DNA of 15,904 nucleotides from Oscillospiraceae bacterium (lineage in GTDB: Bacteria > Bacillota > Clostridia > Oscillospirales > Ruminococcaceae): assembly GCA_031281115.1 (NCBI GenBank), contig JAITFV010000200.1:1-15904 (forward strand), read 5' to 3'. How positions within the stretch are numbered: position 1 is the stretch's first letter; every line of letters starts with the position of its first letter. Made by a program: the position numbers and the translations under genes. Shown here one piece after another: positions 6,864 through 14,809 of the stretch. The notes beneath the pieces were generated by a model that saw nothing but the letters and a program-made list of their open reading frames with translations, ran no database searches and had not been told where the DNA came from.

Positions 6864-7442
6864 CTATGCCTCTAACCCTTCTAAAAAATATGTCGCTTCC
6901 ATATCCGCAACCGACAGCGCGAATGCGAGCGGGTATTTTTCGAGCGCGCTGCCGATTGTATTTTTGTCCTCAATCCCCGAAAAACCCATGTGCCAACGGA
7001 TTGCCATTGCTTCCTCGCGCGTCAGCCGCATGAATCCGCTAATCATATAAACCGATTTCTCGCCGTGCCCGTAAGGCAGGCTGTCCTCGAAACTATAGCA
7101 GGGTACCTTTTCCCACATGCCTGTGACCTCGTTCTTGACGTTTCTGGTGCTTTTTTTGTAGACATCTACTTTGCAAATATCGTGCAAAAGCGCGCAAATC
7201 GCAATGCTTTCTTCGCTGTAATCAAACTTGTAGACATCTTTCACACGTTCCCGCTCGAGATAATCCGAAAGGCAGTGAAAAACATTGATACTATGCGTAA
7301 CCAAGCCGCCCTCAAAAGAACCGTGATAACGTGTGCTTGCGGGCGCAGTGAAAAAATCGCTGTTGCTTAAAAACTCCAGCATTTTTTCTGCGCCGGGACG
7401 TGTTATATTCGCGTTATAAATTTCGGTAAATTCGGTTTTCAT
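6864..7442 (-). CDS. HD-domain metal-dependent phosphohydrolase
   Basis: Soluble 192-residue HD-superfamily protein. The metal-binding pattern is intact: His50 (GGLVTHSINVF), His87-Asp88 with Lys91 (ALLHDICKV), His126 (YGHGEKS), His151 (IRWHMG) and Asp180 (SVADMEATY). Such proteins remove phosphate from nucleotides or nucleic acids; the substrate cannot be told here. The TRYHGSFEGGL segment is typical of a Clostridia and phage subgroup related to YhaM-type HD domains but without the OB-fold domain. The ATG has AAGGAC eight bases upstream. It follows the lipoprotein gene after 53 bases in the same direction and is probably part of the same transcript. Hairpin element E4 follows it. Confidence 0.88.
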   Translation of the reverse strand: MKTEFTEIYNANITRPGAEKMLEFLSNSDFFTAPASTRYHGSFEGGLVTHSINVFHCLSDYLERERVKDVYKFDYSEESIAICALLHDICKVDVYKKSTRNVKNEVTGMWEKVPCYSFEDSLPYGHGEKSVYMISGFMRLTREEAMAIRWHMGFSGIEDKNTIGSALEKYPLAFALSVADMEATYFLEGLEA

Positions 7443-7495
7443 TTTTGAAGTCCTTCTTAAAATTTATTCCGCAGCTGAACGGATGAACCTGTTCT

Positions 7496-8671
7496 CTACT
7501 TTCTTATTTTAAAATCGGAAAGTATAATATCTGTCAGCGGTTCCGAGAAATTCTTCTCAGTATCAATAATATTCGTGAGCCATCTTATCGTGAAAATTTG
7601 TGTAATATACAGAGAGCTTCCTTTTTCAACACGAATCGCGCCTGCTCTGTCACGGATTTCCCCGCCGAAAACATCAGAGCGCCCGTCCATGATGATTGCC
7701 CTCAGTTCATCTGCCAAATCTCGTGTGCCGTACTTCAGCCTGCTGTCCTCAAAACCAATCATTTCTACCATGCCGTGAAGAAGTCCCCGCTGGGTGTGGT
7801 TGCCGAAAACTGCGGTGTTTCCGTACATATAATTACGCACCTTGTCTATAAGATACGTGTTTAAGTTAAGATACATTCCCGTAATATAGTGTTCGGGAGC
7901 AATCTCGGGTAAATTATACGCAAAACCTATTACATTTACGCCGAGTTCCTCCAAAAGCCTGATTCCGTATTCATCGGACTGATAAACAAAGATAATATCG
8001 CAACCCTGATTTATAAGGTCTAAAATCGCCGCCCGTGTGTCGTCATAGTGCGAGGATAATGCCCAGTTGAGTGAAACATTTACCTGCGCGGAAAGTTCTC
8101 TCACTCCCAGCGCAAAAGCGTTCGCTATTCCGTAAGCGTTGTACATATTAATATCAGCGACTATACCGACTCTGTTACTGTAGGTGTTGAATGCCGCCGT
8201 AAAGCCGCAAACATTCGCCGCCTGGAAAAGCAGCGGCTGCACTGAGGCGAGGTTTGGTGCCTGGTCAGCGCCTCCGAAGCTGATAAAATACGTGTCCGTA
8301 TGCTTGCGCGCCGCTAAAACAACAGCAGAATTAAACGCATTTGATGACGCTACAATTATATTTGCGCCGGCTTCAACCATTTTGTCTACAGCTTCCTCAA
8401 ATTGCAAAACACGCACACTTTCCATATAAAATGTTTCTGCGCCGAGCGTTCGCTCAAGTTGATTACGGGCAAGCTCAAAAATCGCAATTAACGGGTCGCT
8501 GCCCGCCTGCCCGCCGTATATGAAACCGACCGTCGTATCTAACGGAAAAGGGTCAACTTCCTCGTCCCGCGTGAATATACCTTCAAGGTCTATGCCCGTG
8601 CCGCCACCGCACGCCGCTAATATTCCGAGCATCATAATTACGCACAAGAGCGCAATCAGAATCTTTTTCAT
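7496..8671 (-). CDS. BMP/PnrA-family substrate-binding lipoprotein
   Basis: Surface lipoprotein of 391 residues, expected to capture a substrate (nucleosides in studied relatives) for an ABC transporter. It has a signal peptide with lipobox: KKILIALLCVIMMLGILAAC, with lipidation at Cys21. The periplasmic-binding fold shows GFIYGGQAGSDP, the VASSNAFNSAVVLAARK strand-helix, FISFGGADQAPN and GIVADINMYNAYGIANAFALG, all laid out as in basic membrane proteins. No permease or ATPase gene lies nearby, so it either works with a transporter encoded elsewhere or acts as a sensor. The start overlaps the upstream decarboxylase stop as ATGA, indicating coupled translation. Confidence 0.85.
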   Translation of the reverse strand: MKKILIALLCVIMMLGILAACGGGTGIDLEGIFTRDEEVDPFPLDTTVGFIYGGQAGSDPLIAIFELARNQLERTLGAETFYMESVRVLQFEEAVDKMVEAGANIIVASSNAFNSAVVLAARKHTDTYFISFGGADQAPNLASVQPLLFQAANVCGFTAAFNTYSNRVGIVADINMYNAYGIANAFALGVRELSAQVNVSLNWALSSHYDDTRAAILDLINQGCDIIFVYQSDEYGIRLLEELGVNVIGFAYNLPEIAPEHYITGMYLNLNTYLIDKVRNYMYGNTAVFGNHTQRGLLHGMVEMIGFEDSRLKYGTRDLADELRAIIMDGRSDVFGGEIRDRAGAIRVEKGSSLYITQIFTIRWLTNIIDTEKNFSEPLTDIILSDFKIRK

Positions 8672-9924
8672 TTTTTCTCTACCTCCGTAATTTTTATTTT
8701 ATCCACTCCGAAGCCTTTTAATAATTCTACGGCTTCAGCACTTATAATCTCCCCCGGCATAACTACAGGAATACCCGGCGGGCAAGGCGCAATGATTTCT
8801 GCGCAGACTTTTCCTGCCGCTTCCTCAAGGTGCAGCACAGCGCAATTATGTGCAAATACCGCCTCCCGGATACTTATATTTTTTTCAAGTTTTAAAACCG
8901 GATAAACTATAGGTTTGAGCGGTTTTTTCTGTTTTATTTTCATGAAAGCGGCGAAGACTTCATCAGTTTCCGCTTTTGCCGTAATCGTAGAGAACAGCAA
9001 AACTGTGCAGTTCTCGTCTGCAAATTCGCACTCGATGTTATTATTCCGCAGTTCTGCAGCAAAATCAAAGCCGGAATAGCCGCATTCACGCGAATCAGCG
9101 GTGATTCTGAGCGGGTCGCTTTCCCGAAGCGGGAAGCCCGCCCGCGCAAGATTATTTTTTAAATCCGCAATAAGTTCAAAAGCTTTTATATTGCCTTCTG
9201 CAATGTGTTTATTGCATAAATCAAGACTTTCGAGGATTAAATACGACGGACTCGAAGTCCCGAACAGCGCGGCAGCGGCTTTTGCATCCGGCACGAATCT
9301 CTTGTCATTTATGTGCAGATACGCCGCCCCGGTAAGAGCTGGCAGAGTTTTATGCGCGCTGTCGGCGGTCATCGCTGCGCCCTGCGTAATCGGATGAGTT
9401 CCCAAAAACGTCAGATACGCACCATGCGCGTTATCGACAAGCAAAGGGATTTCATCGCAGATTTCCGCGATTTTCCTTACGTCATATTTTTTGCCGTAAT
9501 AGTCTGTGCTGTTTATAAAAACTGCCGCCGTATCGGGTTTAATTGCATTTATAACCTCATCTTCACCGTAAATCCAATCTACATCAAAATCCAACAGCGC
9601 GCAAGCCGACACAAAGCTTCTGTGTACGCTACGGTTTGCAGCAAGCACCGTGCCGCCTGAAACGGTTTTAATTAAGGTCAGCATCGCTTGGATTGCGAGT
9701 GTACTCCCCGAGCAGGAATAAAGCGTTTTCTCTGCGCCAAAAAGCCTTGCCGCCGTGCGTTCGCTCTCTGCGATGATTCCGTCAGACTCATAAAGGCTGT
9801 CTGCGCCGGCGATTTCTGTTATGTCGTGTGGAAACTCAAGCCCTTTATTACCGGGCATATGACAGCGCACACGTGCCTTTTTATTATAATTTACAAGAAA
9901 ATCATGAATCGGAGTTTTTATCAT
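8668..9924 (-). CDS. PLP-dependent Orn/Lys/Arg decarboxylase family protein
   Basis: Fold-type I PLP enzyme; relatives decarboxylate arginine, lysine or ornithine in polyamine synthesis. The family start is visible (HMPGNKG, usually HMPGHKG), followed by the SGSTLAIQAM loop, the cofactor Asp164 and His167 in VDNAHGAYL, and the Schiff-base lysine Lys192 in SAHKTLPALTGAA. The C-terminal part holds the PCPPGIPVVMPGE motif of this family. At 418 residues it is shorter than the usual 460-490, with a compact middle region. Substrate is unknown. The ATG lies seven bases after the fapA-like stop and has only a poor binding site (GGCGGCGG), so translation is likely coupled. The lipoprotein gene overlaps its end. 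Confidence 0.9.
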   Translation of the reverse strand: MIKTPIHDFLVNYNKKARVRCHMPGNKGLEFPHDITEIAGADSLYESDGIIAESERTAARLFGAEKTLYSCSGSTLAIQAMLTLIKTVSGGTVLAANRSVHRSFVSACALLDFDVDWIYGEDEVINAIKPDTAAVFINSTDYYGKKYDVRKIAEICDEIPLLVDNAHGAYLTFLGTHPITQGAAMTADSAHKTLPALTGAAYLHINDKRFVPDAKAAAALFGTSSPSYLILESLDLCNKHIAEGNIKAFELIADLKNNLARAGFPLRESDPLRITADSRECGYSGFDFAAELRNNNIECEFADENCTVLLFSTITAKAETDEVFAAFMKIKQKKPLKPIVYPVLKLEKNISIREAVFAHNCAVLHLEEAAGKVCAEIIAPCPPGIPVVMPGEIISAEAVELLKGFGVDKIKITEVEKK

Positions 9925-9931
9925 ATCTGAT

Positions 9932-11386
9932 TTAACCGCCGCCGCTCGGAGACTTCGCTGTAAACGGCAGATACGTTAAATGCCCTTCATCGTCCTTGCC
10001 AATCATAACCTTGGTTAAATGCCGGTCTACGATTAACAACTCGGAACCTATACGCACGGTAACTCCGGGCCACAGATTCTTATGTATGACGATATATTGG
10101 TCGCCCGCGGAATCTAATTCTTTCTCTATTTCATTAATTCTCGCGTTAAGCATTTTTACTTCGCGCTGGAAGGTGAACCTTGAGCGGATTGCCGTTGTGA
10201 GCATAGCTTCGCGGTCGGCGGGGAGCTGACCGGTGTTCTTTTTCTGCTCTTGAAGCACTTCCGCTACCTGCAGCAGCTTTTTTGTGCGCTCCTCAAGGTC
10301 TTTGATTTTATTCGACAGCTCAAGTTTTTCTTCTGTCAGCACAGCGCTGTTACCGAGCGTAACTTGCGTCTTGGTATAGCTTTCAGAGCCGATATTGTTC
10401 GCAACAAAGCCGCCGAGCGCGGTGTGCTTGCCGCCGAAAACGACGCCTCTGCTTTGCGTCAGGTTGACGACTCCGCCGCAGAAAACCTCGCCGCCTATAA
10501 CAGACTGGCTGCTGAAGTTTCCGTGACATTCAATCTTCGAGCTCTCACAAAAACCGAGTTTTACGTCGCCTTTAGCGATTATATCCGAGTTCACGCTGCC
10601 GAGATTTACAACCACGGTTCCGTCGGCAATAACCGTTGCGCCCGTTACGGTGCCGTTTATTGTAATGTTCTTTTTTGATTTAACCGTGAAATTCTCCGCG
10701 ACATTGCCTTTTACGAGAACATCGCCGATGAAATCTATGTTGCCGGTTGAAACGTCAATATCCTCTTTAATCACCAGCGTTTCCTCAATGGCAAAGCAGC
10801 CCTTCTGCCAAACAAGATTCCCGCTCACCGCTGCTTTAATCTCGGTTTCCTGGGGATTAACAGCGGTTCCCGGTCCTACAACGTACTTTATTTCCTTGCC
10901 CACAACCGGAGGAATCTCCTGTCCGAAGACGTTAATACCGGGTACCCCCTCGTCGGGGTGATAAATAACGGCTATGAGTTCGCCCTCGACAATATTACGC
11001 ACAAGACCCAAGTCCTTGTAATCGACCTCTCCGAGTTTTCCTTTTTTCGGGACAAGCTCATTCGTGGTTTCAAAAAGGTAATCAATGCGCCCGTCGCGTC
11101 CGTTTACCGGCTTTTTGCCTTTCGAGATTAAAATTTTCTTCCCGTAGCGTTTTTCATCGATAAGCACCTTCGCTTCATCAAAATTAACCTCATGCGACAC
11201 TCCGCAGCCCTCAACTTCTTCCTTTATGCCTTTGAAAGTGACCGGGTCGCCGCCGTCGCGCTCCTCGGTAATGTTGAGGTATGCCTCCATCTTGCTTTCG
11301 TTAAAACTAATCACGACCGCTCCGTTTATGGGTATGCGCTCTTCGCCTTCCTTTTTCGCGTTCGCGTTTATACTGTCTTCATTCAT
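9932..11386 (-). CDS. FapA/DUF342 family protein
   Basis: Cytoplasmic 484-residue protein of the FapA (DUF342) family, found widely in Clostridia including non-motile ones; its job is poorly defined (links to flagellar assembly or cell-surface polymers in some species). An N-terminal domain (about 1-150) leads to the family signature DEGVPGINVFGQEIPP. A right-handed beta-helix follows, with repeated GNIDFIGDVLVKGNV, NITINGTVTGATVIADG and similar turns (about 200-330). A coiled coil (about 350-395) and a small C-terminal beta domain complete it. The ATG at 11386 has AAGGAGG six bases upstream and is clearly the start; an in-frame ATG 21 bases earlier lies before that site. It heads the long minus-strand gene run. 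No flagellar genes are near. Confidence 0.9.
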   Translation of the reverse strand: MNEDSINANAKKEGEERIPINGAVVISFNESKMEAYLNITEERDGGDPVTFKGIKEEVEGCGVSHEVNFDEAKVLIDEKRYGKKILISKGKKPVNGRDGRIDYLFETTNELVPKKGKLGEVDYKDLGLVRNIVEGELIAVIYHPDEGVPGINVFGQEIPPVVGKEIKYVVGPGTAVNPQETEIKAAVSGNLVWQKGCFAIEETLVIKEDIDVSTGNIDFIGDVLVKGNVAENFTVKSKKNITINGTVTGATVIADGTVVVNLGSVNSDIIAKGDVKLGFCESSKIECHGNFSSQSVIGGEVFCGGVVNLTQSRGVVFGGKHTALGGFVANNIGSESYTKTQVTLGNSAVLTEEKLELSNKIKDLEERTKKLLQVAEVLQEQKKNTGQLPADREAMLTTAIRSRFTFQREVKMLNARINEIEKELDSAGDQYIVIHKNLWPGVTVRIGSELLIVDRHLTKVMIGKDDEGHLTYLPFTAKSPSGGG

Positions 11387-11392
11387 GGCTAT

Positions 11393-11401
11393 CCTCCTTC
11401 C
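11393..11401 (-). promoter_or_regulatory. Strong ribosome binding site deciding the FapA-family start
   Basis: GGAAGGAGG on the minus strand, six bases before the ATG at 11386. It rules out the in-frame ATG at 11407 as the start. Confidence 0.88.
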
Positions 11402-11474
11402 CTGCATTTTTTCATTTGATTTTTAAGTTCTAAAAAGCCTATTTTATTAATAATAACATATTTCGGCGTAAAAT

Positions 11475-11504
11475 TCTATAGTTTTTTCTTCTTTTTTTTG
11501 TAAA
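11475..11504 (-). promoter_or_regulatory. Possible promoter for the FapA-family gene run
   Basis: On the minus strand TTTACA (11504-11499) and TATAGA (11480-11475) are separated by 18 bases of A-rich DNA. This would start transcription roughly 80 bases before the FapA-family ATG. The region is very AT-rich, so chance matches are likely. Confidence 0.4.
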
Positions 11505-11592
11505 TAGTGAAAATATTTTCGGACCTTATTTGTCACTTTTCACGAATTTTCAATATAATACCCTCAAAAAACGTCTAAAATAGAGAAAACTA

Positions 11593-11621
11593 TTGACTTT
11601 GCCAAATTTTTATACTATAAT
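11593..11621 (+). promoter_or_regulatory. Sigma-A type promoter of the epsG-like gene
   Basis: TTGACT at 11593-11598 and a perfect TATAAT at 11616-11621 with the ideal 17-base spacer. Transcription should start near 11628, only about 6 bases before the GTG at 11634, leaving almost no leader. Confidence 0.85.
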
Positions 11622-11633
11622 GAGTGAAAGCGG

Positions 11634-12785
11634 GTGATTTATTTGCTGATTTACATAATCCTTCCGGTCGCCGCAATAGTTTTCGGAATTTTTCTCTGCA
11701 GAGAAAAATTGAAGAGCGCGGGTAAGGTTATTTATTGCGCTCTCGCAGGTGCCGGGTTATTCGCCGTCGCCGCAATGCGGTTTGAGGTTGGATATGATTA
11801 TATTCTTTACGCCAGTTGGTTTAACCGTCTGCGTTTAATGTCTGAAGACGAGATTATGCTTTGGTCACGCGAGAAAGGTTTTGCACTTCCTGCCAAAATT
11901 ATGGCAGATGTATTTTCAGACTTTCAGGTCATGTTCGCACTCATTGCCTTTGTGATTACGCTCGGTGTGATGCTGCTGGTCTACAGGCGCTCCGCTGCCC
12001 CTTGGGTCAGTGTCACCGCATTCTTGGTTTTCGGGCTGTTTTTCAATTCGCTGAACTTCATGCGGCAGTTCATCGCCGCGGTTTTCATAGCTTTCGCATT
12101 GTTTTATGTCGCTAAGAACCGGTTTTTCCGGTTTGCGGGGTTTGTCCTCTTAGCGTCGGCTTTCCATTTTTCAGCACTTCTGCTGCTGCCGTTTTACTTC
12201 ATCTTTAAAATCAAAATGAATTACATCTCGCTTACCGTAATGCTCACGGGTTCGGCAGTTGTTTATATGTTCGTAACACCGCTCATGGATATAGCAATAA
12301 ACTATGTTTACACTGCTTATGACCCTGTAACCAATGTTGAGGCTGCTTCCGGGCTTGCGCCCGTTTATACGGTTGCGTTCGCTGTATTCTTTGTTTTGGC
12401 GTTTCTGCTGCGGAAGATGCTCACCGCCCGCAATCCCCACGCAAATGTCTTGATTATGGCGATGTATTTTACAGTTTTTTTCAGCCTGCTCGGAACTGCA
12501 CACGGTATACTTTCGCGGCTTGCCCTGCTTTTTGCAGTTGCGCCGGTTTTGATTTTAAGTGCAGATATTTACATGGTTCTGCGTGGTCTCATCTGCCTTA
12601 CTTTCAAGGATTCGGAAAGTACAAAAAGGACAAAAGCGCGGATTTGTGCAGCTTTCATCGTAAGTTTGCTTTTCCTCGTCCCCGGCGGATTTTACTACAA
12701 TTTTCTGCTTACGGACGGTGAAGAAGGATACAACGGCGTAGTGCCTTACCGTTCAATTCACGAGCGGGAACGGGAGGTGCTGTAA
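11634..12785 (+). CDS. EpsG-like polysaccharide polymerase, polytopic membrane protein
   Basis: Membrane protein of 383 residues with about ten hydrophobic helices. It shows the EpsG/Wzy-type signature: RFEVGYDYILYASWF at about 50-64, a REKGFALPAKI segment, NFMRQFIAAVFIAFALFYV near 142-160 and ASAFHFSALLLLPFYF near 174-190. EpsG-like proteins polymerise repeat units of exopolysaccharide or capsule on the outer side of the membrane. No glycosyltransferase or flippase genes are near, so the sugar units would come from a locus elsewhere. The start is uncertain: GTG at 11634 has little leader and weak binding site, while TTG at 11643 has GGTGAT four bases upstream. It overlaps the next gene by one base (TAATG). 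Confidence 0.8.
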   Translation: MIYLLIYIILPVAAIVFGIFLCREKLKSAGKVIYCALAGAGLFAVAAMRFEVGYDYILYASWFNRLRLMSEDEIMLWSREKGFALPAKIMADVFSDFQVMFALIAFVITLGVMLLVYRRSAAPWVSVTAFLVFGLFFNSLNFMRQFIAAVFIAFALFYVAKNRFFRFAGFVLLASAFHFSALLLLPFYFIFKIKMNYISLTVMLTGSAVVYMFVTPLMDIAINYVYTAYDPVTNVEAASGLAPVYTVAFAVFFVLAFLLRKMLTARNPHANVLIMAMYFTVFFSLLGTAHGILSRLALLFAVAPVLILSADIYMVLRGLICLTFKDSESTKRTKARICAAFIVSLLFLVPGGFYYNFLLTDGEEGYNGVVPYRSIHEREREVL

Positions 12786-13303
12786 TGGAAGCTTTACGTT
12801 CAAGGATTCTTATTCGGGTTTTCCGTTCGCGCTTCATTGAGGATTTTGCATTTCTGCTCGCGGTTACGCTTGCATCGGCGTTCTATGTTTACGAGAAAAA
12901 TCTGCCTTTCGGCAGAGAAATCTCGTTCGTACTTACAATTTCGGTGCTGACTGCGTGGATTTGGCTTTCCTTTACTTCGGGTTTCATGCGGCGGCGTGTG
13001 TTTTTGATTTTTACGCTTGTTTACTGGCTTTTACCCCAGTTTGTGATTATAAGGTTTCAGGACATTACAATCCGTGACTACACCACTGTTCTGCACATTT
13101 CGTCCCGTGTTTCCGGGCTTTTAGTGAGAGCGCCTTTAAACAGTATTTCCGACCTTTTGAACGTCAGCTCTTTCATAACGGGTATGTTTCTGCTTTTAAT
13201 GTGTGCTGTTGCTTTTCTCTCCGGTTACATTTATCGGGACAAATGCGGCTCCCGGCACTGGTACCGTGTCTTTCGGGAACGGTATGACAGACAATTCCGC
13301 TAA
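12785..13303 (+). CDS. Four-helix membrane protein of unknown function
   Basis: Not recognised. The 172 residues contain four hydrophobic helices at about 22-41, 47-64, 71-89 and 131-149, with basic ends (RSRILIRVFRSR at the start, RDKCGSRHWYRVFRERYDRQFR at the end), which places both termini in the cytoplasm. A central loop (about 90-130) should be outside. It begins in the TAATG overlap with the epsG-like gene, so the two are co-translated and may form a complex or share the polysaccharide pathway; this is inference from arrangement only. Confidence 0.75.
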   Translation: MEALRSRILIRVFRSRFIEDFAFLLAVTLASAFYVYEKNLPFGREISFVLTISVLTAWIWLSFTSGFMRRRVFLIFTLVYWLLPQFVIIRFQDITIRDYTTVLHISSRVSGLLVRAPLNSISDLLNVSSFITGMFLLLMCAVAFLSGYIYRDKCGSRHWYRVFRERYDRQFR

Positions 13304-13421
13304 CCTCGCTCATGATAGATTTTAGGCATCTTTTCCGCCGCTTTAGCAGCTACGGAAATGCGTTGAGTTTTCTGTTAGGACGGGTTCTAAATACATAAAG
13401 ATAAGCAATCATCTTATTAAC

Positions 13422-13428
13422 GAAAGGA
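13422..13428 (+). promoter_or_regulatory. Ribosome binding site of the collagen-like protein gene
   Basis: GAAAGGA nine bases before the ATG at 13438. The 134 bases between the previous gene and this ATG hold at best a weak promoter (TTGAGT at 13363, TAAATA at 13388, 19-base spacer) and no clear terminator. Confidence 0.75.
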
Positions 13429-13437
13429 ATCGTAAAA

Positions 13438-14736
13438 ATGAAAAAAATCTGTGCTTTGCTGCTCGCAGTCATGTTCTGCGTTGTCAGCGCGGTTTCCGCG
13501 CTCGCGATTAACTACGTGGAAAATCCGAATTATGATTACGGCCCGGAGGCTAACACTCCGCTCCCTCCTACCGTAATCGACAATTCCATCATCTCCGGAA
13601 TACCCATTAACATTAATAATGCGGCAGTTCTGACGAGTTCGCACCTGCAAGCAATGATTGCTGCGGGGGCGCCGATAAGCTTTGAGAACACGCATATGGG
13701 GTTCTCGCTTACTGTTTCTAATGTAACCCGCGTAGTCCCTATTTCCCTCGCTATACATATTAATCCCGACGCCGATGCCCACAAGGATATTCCTGCAGGT
13801 TCGTTCCTTATCACTCCGGCGGCAAAAGGACAGTTCGGTATGCTTTTCGAGCTGACAGTCACTAACACGGATAAACTTGAGTCGCTTTCGGGTTTTGATG
13901 TTTTGAGGCTTTATACCGTGAACGATAACGGCATAAAAACATACCTCAAAGACGTCAGTTTAAACGCAGACGGTACACTGACTTTGTTCATCGACAGCGC
14001 ATCGCAGTATTTAATTGAAGGAACTACACTTCCTCAGGGACCGCAAGGACCGCAGGGACCCGAGGGACCGCAGGGACCCGAGGGACCGCAGGGACCCGAA
14101 GGACCGCAGGGACCCGAAGGACCGCAGGGACCTGAAGGACCGCAGGGACCCGAAGGACCGCAGGGACCTGAAGGACCGCAGGGACCTGAAGGACCGCAAG
14201 GACCTGAAGGACCGCAAGGACCCGAAGGACCGCAAGGACCCGAAGGACCGCAGGGACCCGAAGGACCGCAAGGACCCGAAGGACCACAAGGACCTGCCGG
14301 CTCGTGGTGGGGGGGCGACAGCTCCGGTCGCGGCAGTACTGTTCCTGTAGTTGTTATACCCGCAGCAGAAATCCTTGATGGCACAGAAGGAACTGACGCC
14401 AGTGAGGGGACATCAGGAAAAGACGGCGTTGACGGGCAAGACGGACAAGATGGCAGCGACGGACAGGATGGCAGCGATGGAAAACCCGGCGGAGAAAGTA
14501 TTAACATCGGTGGAGGCTCAAGCGGCGGCGGCACGGATTCCGGCGGCAGCAGCGGCACAGGTTCCGGCAGCAGCGGCAGTAATAACAATAACTGGTGGAA
14601 TTTTAACGATGACCGCAATCCGAGAACAAACGCGGCGGCAGGTATAACAGGGCTGCTGGTTATCGCAGGTGCAGCAGGTGTGATGGTGCTTTTCAAGAAG
14701 CGCAGATTTGAAGATGATGAAGATTTTATAGATTAG
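13438..14736 (+). CDS. Secreted collagen-like surface protein with C-terminal membrane anchor
   Basis: 432-residue exported protein. Order of parts: signal peptide (1-23, cleavage likely after SALA); a globular region of about 170 residues (24-200) not assigned to a family; 29 uninterrupted Gly-X-Y triplets (201-287), being GPQ twice, then thirteen GPEGPQ pairs, then GPA; a spacer with SWWGG; a second, acidic triplet run (about 327-350: [12 protein letters not shown] types); a Gly/Ser/Asn-rich linker; and a C-terminal hydrophobic helix followed by [14 protein letters not shown]. Ahead of the helix is NPRTNAAAG, which looks like the NPxTG sortase signals of Clostridia but with Asn for Gly. The triplets should form a collagen triple helix outside the cell. 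It lies after the polysaccharide genes, consistent with a cell-surface module. The tail after the helix is acidic, unusual for a sortase substrate. Confidence 0.9.
   Translation: MKKICALLLAVMFCVVSAVSALAINYVENPNYDYGPEANTPLPPTVIDNSIISGIPININNAAVLTSSHLQAMIAAGAPISFENTHMGFSLTVSNVTRVVPISLAIHINPDADAHKDIPAGSFLITPAAKGQFGMLFELTVTNTDKLESLSGFDVLRLYTVNDNGIKTYLKDVSLNADGTLTLFIDSASQYLIEGTTLPQGPQGPQGPEGPQGPEGPQGPEGPQGPEGPQGPEGPQGPEGPQGPEGPQGPEGPQGPEGPQGPEGPQGPEGPQGPEGPQGPEGPQGPAGSWWGGDSSGRGSTVPVVVIPAAEILDGTEGTDASEGTSGKDGVDGQDGQDGSDGQDGSDGKPGGESINIGGGSSGGGTDSGGSSGTGSGSSGSNNNNWWNFNDDRNPRTNAAAGITGLLVIAGAAGVMVLFKKRRFEDDEDFID
14038..14298 (+). repeat. 18-base tandem repeat encoding collagen triplets
   Basis: An 18-base unit (GGACCCGAAGGACCGCAG with synonymous changes only) is repeated thirteen times with perfect phase, with extra half units at both ends. 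Variation is limited to CCC/CCT, GAG/GAA and CAG/CAA third bases and one CCA, showing recent expansion. Such arrays change length easily by slippage. All six frames stay open through it. Confidence 0.95.
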
Positions 14737-14809
14737 ATGATTCCACCAACTCATGAGCTGCTTATCTTAACTGATGGGCAATTCCTAAGTCAATATTTCA
14801 GTCAGAAAG

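Noticed and set aside
7496..8671. The lipoprotein as part of a complete ABC transporter operon.
   Set aside because: Neither permease nor ATPase genes are adjacent; neighbours are a decarboxylase and an HD-domain protein.
9932..11386. FapA-family gene as sign of a flagellar cluster.
   Set aside because: No other flagellar or chemotaxis gene is in the window, and DUF342 proteins also occur in non-motile species.
14038..14298. Regular repeats considered as a CRISPR array.
   Set aside because: The 18-base units are back to back without spacers and encode Gly-X-Y triplets.
14011..14696. Several long open frames on both strands across the collagen-like gene (for example 14011-14289, 14024-14287 and 14034-14696 minus, 14015-14350 plus).
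   Set aside because: The 18-base repeat lacks stops in every frame, so these are by-products. None has a ribosome binding site or sensible composition, while the chosen frame has a signal peptide, binding site and membrane anchor.
14737..14809. Search for a terminator between the collagen-like gene and the convergent gene.
   Set aside because: No stem followed by a T run could be found; the stretch holds nothing I can support.
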